DNA of 45,160 nucleotides from Levilactobacillus koreensis JCM 16448 (GCF_001435525.1 NZ_AZDP01000102.1:56468-101627), one strand, 5' to 3'; positions 9,120 to 18,214 are shown, numbered from the stretch's first letter. Translations and numbers: made by a program. Notes: generated from the letters alone by a model not told the origin.

Positions 9120-10853
9120 TTATTTCACAGAACCAACATAGTCCTTCAAAGCTTGTTCGAAGCGGTCCAAGCGAGCGTGGGCAGCCGCGTCCGTTTTGTC
9201 GCTGGTCCCGATGTAGAACTTGACCTTAGGTTCTGTCCCTGAAGGCCGGATGCAGATCCAAGTCCCATCGCTCAGCCAGTACTTCAAGACGTTTGACTGT
9301 GGCAAATCGATGGTCGTGGTCTTCCCGTCAGCCGCCGTCTTCACGCCGGTCGAGAAATCTTCGACGGCATCGATCGTGGTGTCGGCAAAGGACTTCGGTG
9401 CATTTTCTCTGAATTCGCTCATCAAGTGGGCCATTTGGTCAGCCCCGTCAACGCCAGGGAATTCCTCGAACGTGGTCTTTTCGGCAAAGTAGCCGTAGGT
9501 CGCGTAGAGTTCTTCGATTCCGTCGTACAGGGTCATCCCCCGTTGCTTGTAATCAGCAGCGACTTCGGCCAACAAGACCGTCGATTGAATGGCGTCCTTA
9601 TCCCGCACGAATGGCTTGATCAGGTAACCGTAGCTTTCTTCAAATCCAAACAGGAAGGTGTGGTCATGGTTGGTCTCGTACTCGTGAATTTGTTCGGCGA
9701 TAAACTTGAATCCGGTCAGCACGTTCTTCATTTCAACGCCGTAAGCGGCCGCAATCTTGGTAGCTAGCTCCGTCGAAACGATGGACTTGACCACGCGACC
9801 GTCAGCTGGCAACTGACCAGCTTGCTTGCGGGCCTTTAAAATGTAAGCCAACAGAATCGAGGCGATCTGGTTCCCCGTCAACAGTTGGTAGTCCCCATTC
9901 GGTTCACGAACGGCAGCACCCAAGCGGTCGGCATCGGGATCGGTAGCGACCAACAAGTCGGCGCCTTCCTTTTTCCCTAAGGCAATCGCCATGTCAAAGG
10001 CCTGTGAGAACTCGGGGTTCGGGAACGGAACGGTTGGGAACTCGGGATCAGCAATGGCTTGTTCGGGAACCATGGTGAAGGTTTCAAAACCAGCGCCCCG
10101 TAAAGCCCGTTCGCCGATGACCTTCCCCGTCCCGTGAAGTGGCGTATAGATCAGCTTCATCGTCTTCCCAACGCTGTGAACTAAGTCAGCGTTGATGGTA
10201 ACGCTCTCGACATTCTTCAGGTAAGGTTGGTCAACGTTTTCACCAATGATCTGTAGCGTGTTGGCGGCACGCAGTTGTTGTTCGTCGGCGACCGCAATAG
10301 CAAAGACATCCTTAGCAGAACGGACGAACTCGGTGATCATGTCGGACGCCTTAGGTGGCATTTGCCCACCATCTGGGCCGTAGATCTTAAAGCCGTTGTA
10401 CTGCTTCGGGTTGTGGCTGGCCGTGATCATGATTCCCATGGCCGTGTTCAAATGACGTACGGCAAAGGACAGTTCTGGCGTGGGCCGCATGTCATCGAAG
10501 ACGTAGCTGGGAATGTGGTGCGCCCCCAAGACGTGGGCCGCTTCGTGAGCGAACTCGTTGGAATGGTAACGGGAGTCGAAACTGATGGCGACCCCGCGCT
10601 GTTTCGTGGCCTCATCCAGCGTGTCCAGGTAACGGGCGACCCCTTCAGTGGCTTGGCGAACCGTGTAGACGTTCATTTGACCAATGCCGGGTCCCATGAC
10701 GCCGCGCATACCGGCGGTCCCAAAGCTCATTGGGGCGGTAAAGGCAGCCTTTTTCGCGGCGTCGTCATCGGCGATCGCCGTCAACTCAGCCTTGATGTAC
10801 GGAATCATCGTTGGTTGTTGTTCCCACACTTGGTAATTTTCTTGCCAACTCAT
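9120..10853 (-). CDS. pgm: Alpha-phosphoglucomutase
   Basis: A 577-residue alpha-D-phosphohexomutase that converts glucose-1-phosphate to glucose-6-phosphate, linking the Leloir pathway to central metabolism. The phosphoserine loop TASHNPKQYNGFKIYG (about residues 143-158), metal-binding loop DPDADRLGAAV (about 308-318), sugar-binding loop GFEESYGY (about 400-407) and phosphate-binding loop RPSGTEPKVKFYIG (about 540-553) are all intact. Its length fits the long Firmicutes PgcA-type enzymes. It starts 14 bases after galM with AGAGGAGAGATTACA as ribosome binding site, so galM-pgm form an operon. Repeat A5 and a terminator follow. Confidence 0.96.
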   Translation of the reverse strand: MSWQENYQVWEQQPTMIPYIKAELTAIADDDAAKKAAFTAPMSFGTAGMRGVMGPGIGQMNVYTVRQATEGVARYLDTLDEATKQRGVAISFDSRYHSNEFAHEAAHVLGAHHIPSYVFDDMRPTPELSFAVRHLNTAMGIMITASHNPKQYNGFKIYGPDGGQMPPKASDMITEFVRSAKDVFAIAVADEQQLRAANTLQIIGENVDQPYLKNVESVTINADLVHSVGKTMKLIYTPLHGTGKVIGERALRGAGFETFTMVPEQAIADPEFPTVPFPNPEFSQAFDMAIALGKKEGADLLVATDPDADRLGAAVREPNGDYQLLTGNQIASILLAYILKARKQAGQLPADGRVVKSIVSTELATKIAAAYGVEMKNVLTGFKFIAEQIHEYETNHDHTFLFGFEESYGYLIKPFVRDKDAIQSTVLLAEVAADYKQRGMTLYDGIEELYATYGYFAEKTTFEEFPGVDGADQMAHLMSEFRENAPKSFADTTIDAVEDFSTGVKTAADGKTTTIDLPQSNVLKYWLSDGTWICIRPSGTEPKVKFYIGTSDKTDAAAHARLDRFEQALKDYVGSVK

Positions 10854-10867
10854 TGTAATCTCTCCTC

Positions 10868-11890
10868 TTACTTTCTGATGTATTGATAACTAATTAAATG
10901 GGTGACGGGTTGGTTAGCCGGTAAGATCACATCACCAAAGTCCGCATGGTGAATGGCGTCTGGTAATGTTTGTGCTTCCATGGCTAACGCGTTGTAATCA
11001 CGTTTCTCAGCGCGCTTATCGTCCGTTGGGTTGGCCGTGAAGACGACTAAGGCGTTCCGATCGGAGTAAACTTGGACTTCGCGGTGACCCGTGGTATCCC
11101 CGACTGTGGCGATTGGTGTGTCCTTGCTAGGCTCCACGACAAAGGCATCATCGTATTCGACCTGCCCCGTTTGGTGTAACTGGTCTAAGCCGTCCTTAAT
11201 GGTCCGTGGCCGGCTGAAGTCGTAGCCGGTATTGGCGGTGGCGACCATTTCACCAGTTGGAATTTTAGCTTGGTCTAAGACTAGCCGCTGGTTGCCACTC
11301 AACTTCAGCCACTGATCATCCAGACTGTACTGGTCGTCGGTGACGTTAAAGTAGGTGTGGACCGTCGGGTTGAACAGCGTAGCAACATCGCTTTGCGCGT
11401 CAAAGGTAATATCTAACCGGTTCTCTTCGGTCAACGTGTACGTGACCGTCGTCTTGAGGTTGCCCGGATACTTGTCATCGGCGGGGGTGGCCGTATGGGT
11501 CAGCACCACGCTAGCGGTATCCGCGGTCTGCGTCGTCGTCGCGTCCCAGTTGACGAAGGTAAAGCCATGGGGCCCACCGTGACTGGCGTTGGGCTTTTCG
11601 TTAGCGTCCAAGTGAATCGTCTGGCCATCAAGGTCAAATTGGGCGCCGGCGATGCGGCCAGCGACCCGCCCCAACGTTTGGCATAAGTAATAAGGGTTGT
11701 GGTCGTAATCATCAAGATTAGGTAAGTTCACAATCAATTGGTGACGTTGACCATCTTCGTCGACGCTAAATTCTTGCAGCGTCGCGCCCCAGGTCAAAAT
11801 AGCGACCCGTGTTCCCTGTTGATTGGTCAATAAGTACTTGGTAACTTCTTGCTGGTGCAACATCCCAGCAGCGCTTGTGGTAATTTCCAT
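10868..11890 (-). CDS. galM: Aldose 1-epimerase (galactose mutarotase)
   Basis: A 340-residue galactose mutarotase, interconverting beta- and alpha-galactose so that GalK receives the alpha anomer. The active-site features are visible: a histidine in NASHGGPHGF (about residue 95), a second in NPTVHTYFN (about 172), and the catalytic glutamate in LAMEAQTLPDAIHH (about 305). ATG 11890 is chosen from GGAGGTGCCATTTTTT upstream; a TTG at 11908 would overlap this site. First gene of the galM-pgm operon, controlled by the promoter at 11929-11973. Confidence 0.95.
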   Translation of the reverse strand: MEITTSAAGMLHQQEVTKYLLTNQQGTRVAILTWGATLQEFSVDEDGQRHQLIVNLPNLDDYDHNPYYLCQTLGRVAGRIAGAQFDLDGQTIHLDANEKPNASHGGPHGFTFVNWDATTTQTADTASVVLTHTATPADDKYPGNLKTTVTYTLTEENRLDITFDAQSDVATLFNPTVHTYFNVTDDQYSLDDQWLKLSGNQRLVLDQAKIPTGEMVATANTGYDFSRPRTIKDGLDQLHQTGQVEYDDAFVVEPSKDTPIATVGDTTGHREVQVYSDRNALVVFTANPTDDKRAEKRDYNALAMEAQTLPDAIHHADFGDVILPANQPVTHLISYQYIRK

Positions 11891-11928
11891 AAAAAATGGC
11901 ACCTCCAATTAAAAGAATCCGGTTTCAT

Positions 11929-11973
11929 TGTATAATACTCCGCTGGTAAGTACCAATTTTTTACTAAAATTTT
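11929..11973 (-). promoter_or_regulatory. galM-pgm promoter with GalR-type half palindrome
   Basis: On the minus strand -35 TTGGTA (11951-11956) and -10 TATACA (11929-11934) are 16 bases apart. TTTTTTACTAAAATTTT at 11957-11973 overlaps the upstream edge of the -35 box and carries the TTTACTAAA element shared with the other gal promoters. Confidence 0.6.
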
Positions 11974-12470
11974 CCTGATTGCCAAATCTTAGCTGCTAGT
12001 CCCCTGTCGTTGAGAGCCAAAACTGGCTGACAAATATAACGATAATAATGGTGGATTACCTAACTGTGCACAAACTATTTTACTGCTTAGGAAGACCCAG
12101 ACGACTCAAATTCACGACCAGTCACCTTAAAATTATAAACGAATTTTAGTCACGGTAAAAGCTGATTTCAGAATTCAATTTCTATTTAAGTCTCAACGCA
12201 GATTATCCAGCTATATCAGCGTTATCACCAACAATAAGGCTCAGCAATATCTCTTTAAAAAGCCGTCATTAATATATAATTGGAATTAAGTTTATTCTAA
12301 CAGGGAATACTGAATATTCGGAAATATCGCAAATTTTCTGGACTTATCAAGCGATTATTAGCTATACTTACGCCATATCGTTCAGTTATGAACAATGAAG
12401 TGGGTGTCAGCTTGTCATCTTATGGTAAAGGCTGGTACCCAGAGAAGTTATAAAATCAATTCACTTACGT
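11974..12470. other. Long AT-rich intergenic region without a gene
   Basis: About 500 bases, distinctly AT-rich compared with the neighbouring genes, between the divergent galM and acyl-CoA dehydrogenase units. I see no credible coding frame. It should contain the promoter of the dehydrogenase operon. TATACT at about 12363, with TGGACT 18 bases upstream, is a weak candidate. Confidence 0.55.
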
Positions 12471-12655
12471 TGCGTAGTCGTAGGCTGTCAGGGACGAAGC
12501 CCCGTGTCGGTGTTCTTAGACCGGGCGGGTTTCCCGGCCTTAGAACACAGGCCGCACTTGAAGACTCGTTCTTTGAGGCTTCAAGTCGCCCTGGAGACCG
12601 CTTTTTGGCTCCAGGTCTGCCTCACCGGGCGCAGTCTCTGACAGCCTACGACGAT
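12471..12655 (+). repeat. Family C structured repeat, copy C2
   Basis: The outer stem is GTAGGCTGTCAGGGAC/GTCTCTGACAGCCTAC, nearly perfect over 16 pairs. It encloses hairpin 1 GTGTTCTTAGACCGGG/CCCGGCCTTAGAACAC, hairpin 2 ACTTGAAGACTC/GAGGCTTCAAGT and hairpin 3 CTGGAGACC/GGCTCCAG. The CCTCACCGGGCGCAGT end faces the dehydrogenase start about 40 bases away, so the structure lies in that gene's leader if the promoter is upstream. Confidence 0.88.
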
Positions 12656-12695
12656 CCACACCAAATTAAATTGTTTGATAAGGAGGAACTTCACT

Positions 12696-13817
12696 ATGTC
12701 ATCCACAACAGCTGCCGCAGAAAAGCTTTTGCTCCAAATGGTTGATGATTACACTGCCCGGGAGATTGCGCCCGAGGACATGCCGATGGACGCCGCCGGA
12801 GACTTTCCCGCTGGCTTCATGCAAAAACTCACAGACACCGGCTTCTTAGGCCTCATGTTACCCCAAGAATTCGGTGGTGCCGGCTTCGGTCCCGAAGTTA
12901 CGGCCACAGCCTTAAACCACATCGCTCGGGGCAACGCCAGCACGGCCGTCACCCTCGAAGGTCACTTCAAGACCATCGACCAAATTTTAAAATTCGGAAC
13001 GCCCGCCCTGCAGCAACAATTACTGCCATCTGCGAACGACCGGATCTTTGCCTTTTCCATGACCGAAGCCAGCGGTGGCTCGAATCCGATGGGGATCAGC
13101 TCGACTGCCACGCGTGAGGGCGATCACTGGGTCATCACCGGCGACAAGATCATGATCACAAACGGTGGCCTCGCACAGGTCTACTGCGTGTTGGTCAAGA
13201 CCGCACCCCAAGAGCTCTCCGTCTTCGTTGTGGATCAGGACATGCCCGGTTTTTCATTCGGGAAGCGTGAAGACTTCATCGGTCTGCGGGGCACTCCCGT
13301 TGGCGAAATCGTTATGGACCACATCGTCGTTGACGACGACCACTTACTGGGTAAACTCGGCGATGGTGGCATGATCGGTGACTCCGCTCACGACGACGCC
13401 CGCATCTTAATGGGTGCCGTTCTGACTGGTATCATGGAACACGACTTAAAAATTGCGACCGACTACGCCAAGGAACGTAAGGCCGGCGACAAACCGCTGA
13501 CTGAACTTCAGGTCACCCATCGTAAGGTCGCTGACATTGCCATGCGCAAGGAAACGACGAAGCTCCTTTACCAACGCGCCGCTCAACTCAAGGCTGCTGG
13601 TCAACCTTACAGCGAAGAAGCCGCTATGGCCAAGGCCCACGGATCTCGTTCCGCCGTTAGTGCCGGCGATGACACCCTGCAAATTTTGGCCGGCTACGGT
13701 TACAGTCGCGAGTATCCCGTTGAACACTTGATTCGCGACGCACGGGCCATGGAGATTGCCGAAGGGACCGTTGAAAAGATGCGGTCCGCCATTGCCACTG
13801 CCGAATTCAGTAAATAG
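12696..13817 (+). CDS. Acyl-CoA dehydrogenase family flavoprotein
   Basis: A 373-residue member of the acyl-CoA dehydrogenase superfamily with FAD. The N-terminal helical domain is followed by the beta-domain signature FAFSMTEASGGSNP (about residues 115-128) and the C-terminal helical domain with GYGYSREYPVEHLIRDAR. The putative catalytic glutamate lies in MEIAEGTVEKM (about 355), the position used by short-chain enzymes. ATG 12696 follows AAGGAGGAACTTCACT. Ten bases after its stop comes etfB, then etfA, so this is a dehydrogenase-Etf module. The reaction could run towards reduction of an enoyl-CoA or related alpha,beta-unsaturated acid with electrons from NADH via Etf. The actual substrate is unknown and no other beta-oxidation gene is present nearby. 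Repeat C2 lies in its leader. Confidence 0.9.
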   Translation: MSSTTAAAEKLLLQMVDDYTAREIAPEDMPMDAAGDFPAGFMQKLTDTGFLGLMLPQEFGGAGFGPEVTATALNHIARGNASTAVTLEGHFKTIDQILKFGTPALQQQLLPSANDRIFAFSMTEASGGSNPMGISSTATREGDHWVITGDKIMITNGGLAQVYCVLVKTAPQELSVFVVDQDMPGFSFGKREDFIGLRGTPVGEIVMDHIVVDDDHLLGKLGDGGMIGDSAHDDARILMGAVLTGIMEHDLKIATDYAKERKAGDKPLTELQVTHRKVADIAMRKETTKLLYQRAAQLKAAGQPYSEEAAMAKAHGSRSAVSAGDDTLQILAGYGYSREYPVEHLIRDARAMEIAEGTVEKMRSAIATAEFSK

Positions 13818-13827
13818 GAGGTTTCCC

Positions 13828-14619
13828 ATGAAAATTGTGGTTTGTATCAAACAAGTTCCCGAAACTAACGACGTCACCATCGACCCGGTCACCCATAACC
13901 TGGACCGCCGCGGTCTAGCTGGCGTCATGAATCCCTTTGATAAAAATGCCGTTGAGCAGGCCCTCCAACTAAAGGATACCGACAGTGATGCCGAGGTCGT
14001 GCTCCTCAGCATGGGCCCCGACGACTACGCGGAATCTCTGCGTGAAGGCATGGCCATGGGCGCCGATGCCGGTGTACTGCTATCCGACCGTGCCTTTGCC
14101 GGTGCCGATACCCTAGCGACCGGCTACGTGATTGCCCAGGCCATCAAGCAGATCGGTGATGTCGACCTGGTCTTATTTGGCCGGCAAGCCGTCGATGCCG
14201 ATACGGGTCAGGTTGGCCCCATCGTCGCCGAATTTTTACACCAGCCACAGATCACTTATGCCGCCAGCCTGCGGTTAAGCGGCGCCAACGAGGTTACGGC
14301 CGAACGACTACTGGAAGATACCAAGCAGACGCTCGTGGCGACCTTACCCGCTGTGGTCAGCGTTCGGAGTGAATTAAACACGCCGCGCTACCCAACGCCC
14401 CGCAACATTCAGTTGAGCTTCGCCAAGCCACTAACTATTTGGCACCATGACGACCTGGATCTCGACGATTCACGTTTAGGTCAAGCCGGCTCACCAACCA
14501 TCGTGACCAAGGTCTACGCCCCAGAACCCGTTAAACGGGAGCTGACGCCGCTGACCGGAACGCCAACCGAAGCTGCCAGCCAACTGATCAAGGCCCTGAA
14601 GACCCGTCAACTCATCTAA
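13828..14619 (+). CDS. etfB: Electron transfer flavoprotein beta subunit
   Basis: A 263-residue EtfB that carries electrons between a flavin dehydrogenase and its partner, forming a heterodimer with EtfA. The N-terminus MKIVVCIKQVPETNDV is typical. The family signature appears as LPAVVSVRSELNTPRYPT (about residues 180-197), following an adenine-nucleotide binding fold with LFGRQAVDADTGQVGP. ATG 13828 has GGAGGTTTCCC upstream; a longer frame starting at 13756 overlaps the dehydrogenase. Whether the second nucleotide is AMP (classical) or FAD (bifurcating) cannot be read by eye. In an organism without an evident Etf-quinone oxidoreductase, an NADH-linked or bifurcating role is attractive but unproven. 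Confidence 0.94.
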   Translation: MKIVVCIKQVPETNDVTIDPVTHNLDRRGLAGVMNPFDKNAVEQALQLKDTDSDAEVVLLSMGPDDYAESLREGMAMGADAGVLLSDRAFAGADTLATGYVIAQAIKQIGDVDLVLFGRQAVDADTGQVGPIVAEFLHQPQITYAASLRLSGANEVTAERLLEDTKQTLVATLPAVVSVRSELNTPRYPTPRNIQLSFAKPLTIWHHDDLDLDDSRLGQAGSPTIVTKVYAPEPVKRELTPLTGTPTEAASQLIKALKTRQLI

Positions 14620-14632
14620 GGAGGAATCTGCC

Positions 14633-15598
14633 ATGTCAAAACCAGAACTTTGGGTCATTGCGGAACGCCGCTTAGACCACGTTGAACCTACGACCCAACA
14701 ACTAATTACTAAAGCTAAAAGCTTAGCCAGTGATCAATTCAAAGTTGTCACCATTCTACTAGAGGCCACGGCCGACCATTTGGAAAACGAACTCACCGCG
14801 TACGGTCCCGATGAGATTCGCATCGTCCGTGACGACCGCTTTCCCACTGCGACCGACGCCGAGCACGCCGACGCCTTAAAACAACTCGTTGACGCTTACC
14901 AACCCAACTCGATTTTATTTGGCGCAACCATTACTGGCCGGTCCATCGCTCCCCGGTTGCAGGCCAAGTTGCAAACCGGTCTGACCGCCGACTGCCTGGA
15001 CCTGCGCTTCGATGACGAGACTCTGGTCGCCACCAAGCCTTCCTACGGCGACAACATCATGTGTGAAATTATCTGCCCGAACCACCGTCCACAAATGGCG
15101 AGCGTGCGGCCCAACACCTTCGTCGCGACACCAGCGACCGGCGATGCCACCATCACCACGGCCACAGTGACCTTCCACCCCGTCGACCGGCTCAAAGTAA
15201 CGACTGCTCGGCCAGTCGTCAACACGGCCACCACGGTCGGTGACGCCAGTCGTGTCGTGGCCCTTGGACGCGGTGCTGCCAGTGCTGCGACCATCGACAC
15301 TGCAACCAAGCTAGCCGAAAAACTCGGCGGGCGCATTGGGGTCTCCCGGCCACTGACCGACCAGGACCGCTTCACGCACGACGACCAGATCGGTCAGAGC
15401 GGCAACACGATTCACCCCGAACTGATTTTAAACTTCGGAATCAGTGGTGCCGTTCAGTACCTAGTCGGCATGCAGGACTCGCAGACTATCGTGGCCGTCA
15501 ACTCCGATTCGCACGCGCCAATCTTTGACGTGGCGGATTACGGCTACGTTGGCGATGCCCAGGCCTTCATGTCCGCCCTCCTCGCGCAGTTCAACTAA
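14633..15598 (+). CDS. etfA: Electron transfer flavoprotein alpha subunit
   Basis: A 321-residue EtfA. The N-terminal half is the nucleotide-fold domain; the C-terminal FAD domain shows GRGAAS (about residues 203-208), GQSGNTIHPELILNFGIS (about 252-269), and NSDSHAPIFDVADYGYVGD near 285-303, all typical for FAD binding in EtfA. It begins 13 bases after etfB with AAGGAGGAATCTGCC as ribosome binding site and closes the three-gene operon. Repeat A6 and a strong terminator follow. Confidence 0.95.
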   Translation: MSKPELWVIAERRLDHVEPTTQQLITKAKSLASDQFKVVTILLEATADHLENELTAYGPDEIRIVRDDRFPTATDAEHADALKQLVDAYQPNSILFGATITGRSIAPRLQAKLQTGLTADCLDLRFDDETLVATKPSYGDNIMCEIICPNHRPQMASVRPNTFVATPATGDATITTATVTFHPVDRLKVTTARPVVNTATTVGDASRVVALGRGAASAATIDTATKLAEKLGGRIGVSRPLTDQDRFTHDDQIGQSGNTIHPELILNFGISGAVQYLVGMQDSQTIVAVNSDSHAPIFDVADYGYVGDAQAFMSALLAQFN

Positions 15599-15625
15599 AA
15601 TTGTTTAGTGATGGATTGTGGTAAA

Positions 15626-15816
15626 TTGTCCGCCTGCGGCTGCCAGGACTGCACCTGCTATGGGGTTGGCTCCAGCCTTTTCAAGGCTTCCACCTCGACT
15701 TGAAGCCACGAAAAACACGTGTCTCCAAGGTCGTCCCACGATGTAACCCGGGAAAGACCCCCGGCTAACATCGTCGACACAGCTGGCTTCGTCCTGACCT
15801 CCTCCGGCTTCGATTT
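15626..15816 (-). repeat. Family A structured repeat, copy A6
   Basis: Reverse-oriented full-length copy: gene-proximal TGTCCGCCTGCGGCTGCCAGG near etfA, then the arm TTGAAGCCACGAAAAACACG, then hairpin CGATGTAACCCGGG with CCGGCTAACATCG, ending CCTCCTCCGGCTTCG. It lies between the etfA stop codon (27 bases away) and the operon's terminator, so it should be in the mRNA 3' end. Confidence 0.87.
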
Positions 15817-15872
15817 GCTCACTGATCTGCTAACTGCTTAATCACATGCTCATTAAACTTTGATTGCATATA

Positions 15873-15920
15873 AAAACGTAGACGTTATCTGATGACTTTC
15901 AGACAGCGTCTACGTTTTTT
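15873..15920 (+). terminator. Rho-independent terminator of the acd-etfBA operon
   Basis: Hairpin AACGTAGACG.TATCTGA paired with TCAGACAGCGTCTACGTT, followed by TTTTT. The leading AAAAA could let it also stop transcripts arriving from the opposite strand. Confidence 0.88.
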
Positions 15921-16082
15921 TATTATGCAGTATCATTATCGCCAAAAAACAGAATTGACCAGTTTCCTTGATGACCGCCACCAAGGGCTAAACCCAAGTC
16001 CACATTGAATTTAAGGGAAAAAGATAGCCAATTATCCGCCCAACATGCTTCGGCAATCAGCTATTTCATGGCAAAGTACAAC

Positions 16083-16275
16083 CAGAGCCGGAGGCGGCCA
16101 GGGATGCAGCCAGCCGTGGAGGTGGTGTTGACTGACGACTTTTGTCAGTCTACAGCACGGGCGACTTTGAAGACACGTGTTCTTTACGTGGCTTCAAATC
16201 GAGCGAGAAGCCCGCCCCTCAGGCTGAAGCGTCCCCACAGCCGGCGGCATCCCTGGCAGCCGCAGTGCGGACAAG
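16083..16275 (+). repeat. Family A structured repeat, copy A7 (divergent subtype)
   Basis: It keeps the outer strands (GAGCCGGAGGCGGCCAGGGA; CCTGGCAGCCGCAGTGCG) but has different inner stems: hairpin 1 GTGTTGACTGAC/GTCAGTCTACAGCAC and hairpin 2 TTTGAAGACACGT/ACGTGGCTTCAAA. The closing end is about 11 bases from the stop codon of the PEPCK-like gene. Confidence 0.87.
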
Positions 16276-16285
16276 TTACCGCAAT

Positions 16286-18004
16286 CTATAGCGCCAGTAG
16301 TTCTGCCAACAGGTCCCGAGCGGATTCGTTTAGCTTGGCTTGAGACTTGTCGTTGCCGAGGTGGGTGTAGATTTCACCGACATAGACATCATCCTTGAAC
16401 AATTGGTCGAAGACGGCATCGATGATTGGTTGCGTGGCGGCCTGTTCCTGGACTGGGCCAAATGGGTTGGCAAAGAACGTCGTGCTCATCCCCACTTCGT
16501 CCGTAGTCCCCAGAGCCTTGCGTTTGCCGGCGACGAAGGTGGCTTCCGCCGACTTCTGGTCCGTAAACCGGTGCACACCGATTGCGTCATCGTAGTTGTT
16601 CGCGTAGACCCACATGTCGATTTCGTGGTGCGCTACCACCCGCGGCCAGGTGTTCGCCGGGATGATGACCCGCGCGTTTTTCTGTTCGGGATTCATGTAG
16701 ATTCCGCGGTCCATGTTGTTAAAGGCTACCTCACTGCTCAGGTCGTCGAGGCGGACAAAGGCACCCGTCTCGGTCCCCTGCGCGTACAATTTACCATCGG
16801 CCAAAGTAAAGCTCCCCATATCGTCGAAGATGGTCTCAATGCTAGCAATCTGTTCGTCGGCCACCGCTTGTAGGGCTTCGATGGACTCGGACTTGCCCGC
16901 ACCGGAATCACCGAAGAACACAACGGTCTTGGTCTGCCCGTTGGCAAAGGTAATCTTGACCATCGAGCCGTGAATCGGCAGACGCTTCTCGGCAATCATG
17001 TGCAGGTTATGCAGCGTCAGGCACATCTTTTTCATGTAACCAAAGTAGGTCGTCTGATCGTTATACGGCACCTGACCGACGTACAGCTGATTTTGCGCGT
17101 CGTAGAAGTAGTGACCGTTTTCGGGTTGATCATCCCCCGCCACGCCAGGCGTCCCAAACAATAGAACCAGGTCGGGCTTCTTCCCAACGATTTGGTCGCG
17201 GTCGGCTAACTGGAATAAGTTCGCCAGTGCCAAGCCGGACGCCAAATAATCGCGGTGGAAGTAAATATAAGCCAGACTCTCCCCAATCAAAGCGGGGTAG
17301 CAATACCAGTCTTCGTTGGTACCAGTGAAGTTTTCAATCGGGTTGACCGCCGTCGCCGTGAAATGGCCCTTGCGCTTGTTGCTCTTAGTGTGGAGCATCA
17401 TTGGCGGTCGTAACATCAAGCGACTCATGAAGCGAATGTCTTTCAGCGCTTCGTACCCCGTCGGCACTGGCCAGTTGACCTTCTGTAACAAGACACAGGC
17501 CGTAGACCCGGCGTTGACTTGCCGGTAAACGTGGTTGGCGTGACCCTGTAATTTTTCCTCGATCGTTCGGTATAGCCGAATGACTAAATCGTTAAATTGT
17601 TGATCAATCATCATAAATTCACTAGCCATGACATCGTTTTGCTTAATGGTCATCGTGGCGACCCGCAGATAGGTCCGGTAATAGGAATAGAGGTCTTCGA
17701 TGCTCGCTAAGATCTCCGCTGGCTGAAATTGATTGTACGCGTCCGTCCGGTCAGTCAAAACGGCCTTGATCGTCGTTAAGTAATCGGCGGGCGTCACCAG
17801 ATTAAAAGTCGTTGCGGGATTGGCATCGGCCGGCGTCTTGGCGCGCTGTTCGGTCAAAAAGAGCTGAACGAACTGCGCCAACTCATCGCTGTTGACCAAG
17901 TCGAAGATACTAGACATAAAGTGTTCGTTATAGTTCAAAACGGCAACGCTACGGTCCGGGTTGGCATAAAAGGACGCCAAATCAATCGGTGCTGGTGTTT
18001 GCAT
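16286..18004 (-). CDS. PEP carboxykinase/HPr-kinase-like P-loop protein of unknown function
   Basis: A 572-residue soluble protein. The C-terminal half contains the Walker A motif FFGDSGAGKSESIEAL (about residues 346-361), in the GDSGxGKSE form of HPr kinase/phosphorylase, which shares a fold with PEP carboxykinase. It is followed by IETIFDDMGSF and a conserved-looking catalytic-domain segment. The N-terminal half (about 1-330) has no motif I recognise. It is far larger than HPr kinase and does not show the usual PckA signatures, so calling it PEP carboxykinase would overreach; ATP-binding kinase-like activity is the safest reading. ATG 18004 follows GAAAGGGGTTTTCCC. It stands alone between repeats A7 and A8. 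Confidence 0.7.
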   Translation of the reverse strand: MQTPAPIDLASFYANPDRSVAVLNYNEHFMSSIFDLVNSDELAQFVQLFLTEQRAKTPADANPATTFNLVTPADYLTTIKAVLTDRTDAYNQFQPAEILASIEDLYSYYRTYLRVATMTIKQNDVMASEFMMIDQQFNDLVIRLYRTIEEKLQGHANHVYRQVNAGSTACVLLQKVNWPVPTGYEALKDIRFMSRLMLRPPMMLHTKSNKRKGHFTATAVNPIENFTGTNEDWYCYPALIGESLAYIYFHRDYLASGLALANLFQLADRDQIVGKKPDLVLLFGTPGVAGDDQPENGHYFYDAQNQLYVGQVPYNDQTTYFGYMKKMCLTLHNLHMIAEKRLPIHGSMVKITFANGQTKTVVFFGDSGAGKSESIEALQAVADEQIASIETIFDDMGSFTLADGKLYAQGTETGAFVRLDDLSSEVAFNNMDRGIYMNPEQKNARVIIPANTWPRVVAHHEIDMWVYANNYDDAIGVHRFTDQKSAEATFVAGKRKALGTTDEVGMSTTFFANPFGPVQEQAATQPIIDAVFDQLFKDDVYVGEIYTHLGNDKSQAKLNESARDLLAELLAL

Positions 18005-18214
18005 GGGAAAACCCCTTTCAAATTTGTTTGGTTCAAACATCAATAATGTAGAAATATTCGGCTATAACTGAAAATGACTCTGCGAAACCGACTATCTACC
18101 TATTGGCCGACAGTTTGATAGTCGGCAATCAAAACGGTATGTACACGCTGATTGATTCTGCTAGTAACAGCTTTCACAGTAAATTCCGTCCAATACCACT
18201 GTCTTATGCACAGT

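Noticed and set aside
8785-9141. 118-codon plus-strand frame across repeat A5
   Set aside because: It runs through the repeat into the 3' end of pgm on the opposite strand and has no ribosome binding site.
10275-10886. 203-codon plus-strand frame
   Set aside because: Antisense shadow of pgm; the minus-strand protein has all mutase motifs.
16340-16873. 177-codon plus-strand frame
   Set aside because: It is antisense to the PEPCK-like gene, with no ribosome binding site or recognisable domain.
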